10,700 nt of DNA from Tetmemena sp. SeJ-2015 (lineage: Eukaryota; Ciliophora; Spirotrichea; Sporadotrichida; Oxytrichidae), in NCBI GenBank assembly GCA_027382625.1, contig JAJKFJ010025019.1, forward strand, positions 1 to 10,700. Reading direction: 5' to 3'. Below, piece after piece: positions 8,537 through 10,700 of the stretch; the stretch's first letter is position 1; each line of letters begins with the position of its first letter. Below the pieces are notes generated by a model that saw only the letters and a program-made list of their open reading frames with translations, was not told where the DNA came from and did not search any database. The position numbers were made by a program, and so were the translations under genes.

Positions 8537-10010
8537 ATGTATTTACATCTATTAGATAAAGAATTTCAAGCTTGGGCAAAGTCTGAATTATTCTCTTTAT
8601 CAATTAAAAGTCCAAAGCAGATAGCCTGCTCTCATGGATCTTATAAATATTTATCTATTATCGACATTATAGTTGATATTTATAAGTTCCTTAAACCTTA
8701 TATTGCTCATTTATGTGTTATTGTAAAAACAAACTTATCCAAAACTAAACTCCAATTTAATTATTTACTCTTTCTATAATGATAATCCTAAGAAAGCATT
8801 CTCTATAATTCTGCTATATCAATTCCTTCTAATTTTTAAAGCTGACAGAGACTTGCTTAATAGCTTTTTCTTTGAGAAGAAAGCCTCCCAAACATTTGAG
8901 CACCATATCTTGATTTCTATCTACTATATCAATTCATAGGTTACATATAAGCAAGTATGTATTATGGTTTAAGTTATAAATTCTGAGTTCTTGTTAATTA
9001 ACAACGTATTCTGAGAGCTGATCAACTAGCTTATAATCGAAATTGGTCTTTGCCTTGAAGGAGAATTTATCCGTCATGAAGAACACCATCTGAATTACTG
9101 ATAAATATAGCTTCATAAACTATAAATATAAGTAAGATAGTAGATTAGCGCCTACGAAGATGACAATAACTGGTTAGTTTGCTTGTTAACACTCGTTATT
9201 AAGACTGTTACTGACTACTACTAGTTTCAAAATTATCTGCACCAATTTAATTATGCACTCCTTCGTGGCAACAAGCATATAGAGTTATGAAAGATAGAAG
9301 AATATGTATATTATATCTTATCTTATTCTAAGTTTGCTGTTTGCATGCATCATGTGAGGAAATACCATGCGACTAACATTGAAAAAGCAGAGTCCCACCA
9401 AATATCTGTCAACTTTATCGTTTCTAATTGTCTTTCTCAGTCCCTTTAAAGCCAGAACAAACATTTTGAAGAGCAGGTAGAGTTGAACTATCCTATTGAA
9501 AATTGGAGCGACAACTGTAAAGATACCGTAAACTAGTTAGGTTTAACTGAAGACTCCTATCCAAACAAAGATAAGGTCAGAGTAGAGCTCGTAAATGAAA
9601 GATCCAGAGCAGAGGATGTGTAGAAAGTGTAAGAGGAAGTCGCATAGGCAGTTGTATGCATTAAAGGAAGGGGAGCTTTGAAAAGGCAAAGATTTTTGTT
9701 GCTCTGTCTTGATTCGGTGATAGGTGTATAGTGAATAAATGTCAGAGCAGACCAATACTGCCCATACGAGAGCTAAGAAAGAGAAGTGAAATCTGTAAAC
9801 CCAAATACGTAGTCAACAATATTTGCAATATTTAATGGGTTTTAATGCGTATGAATATCACATTTGGATGTAATTGAACCTGAAAGACTTAAAGGAAAGC
9901 TTGCAATTATTGCAGCCAAGTAAACTATGCAGAGCAGCATCAATTAGCAAGAACTTATTGGATTCTTCAGATTCTAGTATAAACCCTTTTCAAAGTAGTG
10001 CTTACTTTGA
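8537..10010 (+). CDS. Uncharacterised protein of about 467 aa with five in-frame TGA (Trp) codons
   Basis: Family not recognised. The first exon (8537-8722) starts MYLHLLDKEFQAWAK and is Ile/Leu/Tyr-rich (IIDIIVDIYKFLKPYIAHL). A 70-nt intron (8723-8792) leads to a second exon of 1218 nt (8793-10010), open in one frame only if TGA at 9012, 9099, 9288, 9732 and 9852 is sense. The flanks are plainly coding: NNVF-TGA-ELINQLIIEIGLCLEGEF, EEHHLNY-TGA-QIQLHKL, NKHIEL-TGA-KIEEYVYYIL. Numerous TAA/TAG codons are read as Gln. The middle is helical and rich in aromatics and His (CMHHVRKYHATNIEK). The 9520-9700 part is charged (RVELVNERSRAEDVQKVQEEV). The stop is TGA at 10008-10010, 59 bp from the stop of a convergent gene. 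Hydrophobic stretches are too short and mixed to call membrane segments. Total coding length is 1404 nt, a multiple of three. Confidence 0.7.
8723..8792 (+). other. 70-nt GT-AG intron
   Basis: Donor GTAAAA, pyrimidine-rich stretch (TTTACTCTTTC), TGATAAT, acceptor CCTAAG. It joins AHLCVI to KAFSIILLYQFLLIF. Unspliced, the first exon's frame reaches TGA at about 8780. Confidence 0.5.
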
Positions 10011-10069
10011 AAAGAATGGAATAGATTTCCCTTTTTTATAATAGAGAATAAATTTTAAGCTTAATTTAT
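10011..10069. other. Convergent intergenic spacer
   Basis: 59 bp, AT-rich, between two convergent TGA stops. It includes an AATAAA-like stretch near 10047 on the plus strand that could serve as a polyadenylation signal. Confidence 0.4.
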
Positions 10070-10071
10070 TC

Positions 10072-10700
10072 AATAGTTTAACTTGAATTGATCAACAGAG
10101 ATACCATAGCTCTGCTATGCTTGACTTTGAGCTGCTAAGGATAAATTTTGATTCTAAGTTTTTGGCATTAAAGTTGTTTGCATAATCTGAGTTTGGAAAG
10201 TTGAGCTGAAATTCTTAGACAAGCAAAGACCAATTGTGGCATCTTTTTAAGCAAGAGATTGAACCGTTTATTCATTAAAGCCTCTGTAGCTATTCATATG
10301 GTCTATAATTGGCTTTACCTACTATCCATAAGCTTTAATTGCAAATTCAAAAATCTATTTAAGCTTGCTCAATCTCTTCCTGGAATTATTTGTTAATAAT
10401 AATCTAGCTCTCTCCACTTTTGGCCTTTTTATTGGAAGATTTGTCATTTGAAGAGTGTCGCATCTTTTGCAAGCTCTATGGTTTCATCTTATTAGGACTG
10501 GACCCAGTCTGCAATCTTTAAAAGTCTAGATCATCTTCTTCATCTTAAGCTCTCACTTCCTCTTAATCATCTCCATACGCCTCTCTCACTTAGAGATTCT
10601 TCTAACTTTCTTAATAGAGAAATAAGTTTAACATTCCATTACAAATATATGAATCATTTTCTTCGAACCAAGAATTCTTGTGAATTTATTTTGAGCTCTG
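10072..10700 (-). CDS. Acidic, Gln/Ser/Lys-rich protein, C-terminal 204 residues; 5' end beyond the right edge
   Basis: The CDS includes its stop, whose last bases extend to 10070. It is open from the window edge (codon starting at 10700). Visible order: an aromatic/acidic patch (NSWFEENDSYICNGM), an acidic stretch (AYGDDQEEVRAQDEEDDLDF), a basic Ser/Asn/Lys-rich segment (MRHSSNDKSSNKKAKSGES), a short helix (INKQFQEEIEQAQIDF), then a Gln/Thr/Ser-rich tail (KTQNQNLSLAAQSQAQQSYG) ending ...DQFKLNY and TGA. A 16-nt intron (10303-10318) is needed to join the two parts; with it both halves are in perfect register (127 + 1 + 76 codons). TGA at 10349-10347 lies inside the coding frame (QIDF-W-ICNQS). 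Much of the protein looks disordered. No family recognised; a nuclear or regulatory role would be a guess. Confidence 0.7.
10303..10318 (-). other. 16-nt GT-AG intron
   Basis: Minus strand sequence GTAAAGCCAATTATAG, with a consensus-like GTAAAG donor and ATAG acceptor. Its removal connects ICNQSLWIV to DHMNSYRGFNEQTVQSL. Downstream of it the original frame gives poor protein. Confidence 0.65.

Noticed and set aside
9543..9755. Minus-strand open frame of 70 codons
   Set aside because: It lies antisense to the strongly coding plus-strand stretch (DKVRVELVNERSRAEDVQ...) and has a shadow-like composition.
10011..10455. Continuation of the plus-strand gene beyond its TGA at 10008
   Set aside because: The frame stays open only through many TGA codons and would be extremely Trp-rich. 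The opposite strand there encodes a much better protein with TAA/TAG as Gln.
1..10700. Euplotes code (TGA = Cys, TAA/TAG stops, +1 frameshifts)
   Set aside because: TAA and TAG occur throughout the coding frames as sense codons, so they cannot be the stops here.
1..10700. Telomeres, transposon ends, CRISPR arrays, bacterial operon signals
   Set aside because: No C4A4-type or other telomere repeat, no long terminal or inverted repeats, no spaced direct repeats and no ribosome-binding-site pattern were seen.

Overview
The window looks like ciliate nuclear DNA. It is AT-rich and densely packed with genes on both strands, but it only reads as protein if TAA and TAG are translated as glutamine. 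Under the standard code almost nothing longer than 125 codons is open. With TAA/TAG = Gln, and TGA read as a sense codon (most simply Trp) inside genes but as the stop at their ends, six long genes appear. Every plausible terminator is TGA. This is the pattern of the karyorelict-type nuclear code (NCBI table 27; Loxodes and relatives). The Condylostoma code (table 28) is the closest alternative. Organism assignment is by inference from the code only.

Layout: (1) positions 1-918, minus strand: the 5' part of an alpha-helical, possibly ARM/HEAT-like gene that runs off the left edge. (2) About 1086-4486, plus strand: a long hydrophilic protein with an acidic run and a basic coiled-coil-like C-terminus. 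(3) 4600-6006, plus: a protein starting MGGTCC, a likely N-myristoylation/acylation signal. (4) 8501-6061, minus: a leucine-rich-repeat protein of about 800 residues, the only family recognised. (5) 8537-10010, plus: an unrecognised protein of about 467 residues with five in-frame TGA codons. (6) 10700-10072, minus: the 3' part of an acidic/low-complexity protein that enters from the right edge. Genes are arranged head-to-head (0.17 kb and 35 bp gaps) and tail-to-tail (54 and 59 bp gaps).

Frame changes inside the genes are mostly explained by GT-AG introns. Several are only 16 or 17 nt long; others are 26, 34, 37, 62 and 70 nt. With these removed, genes 3, 5 and 6 give exact multiples of three and single open frames. 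Gene 2 also does, but three of its introns have alternative boundaries. Two frame breaks in the LRR gene, and the left half of gene 1, are unresolved. I see no operon, RNA gene, transposon or CRISPR array, and no evidence that the six genes share one pathway.
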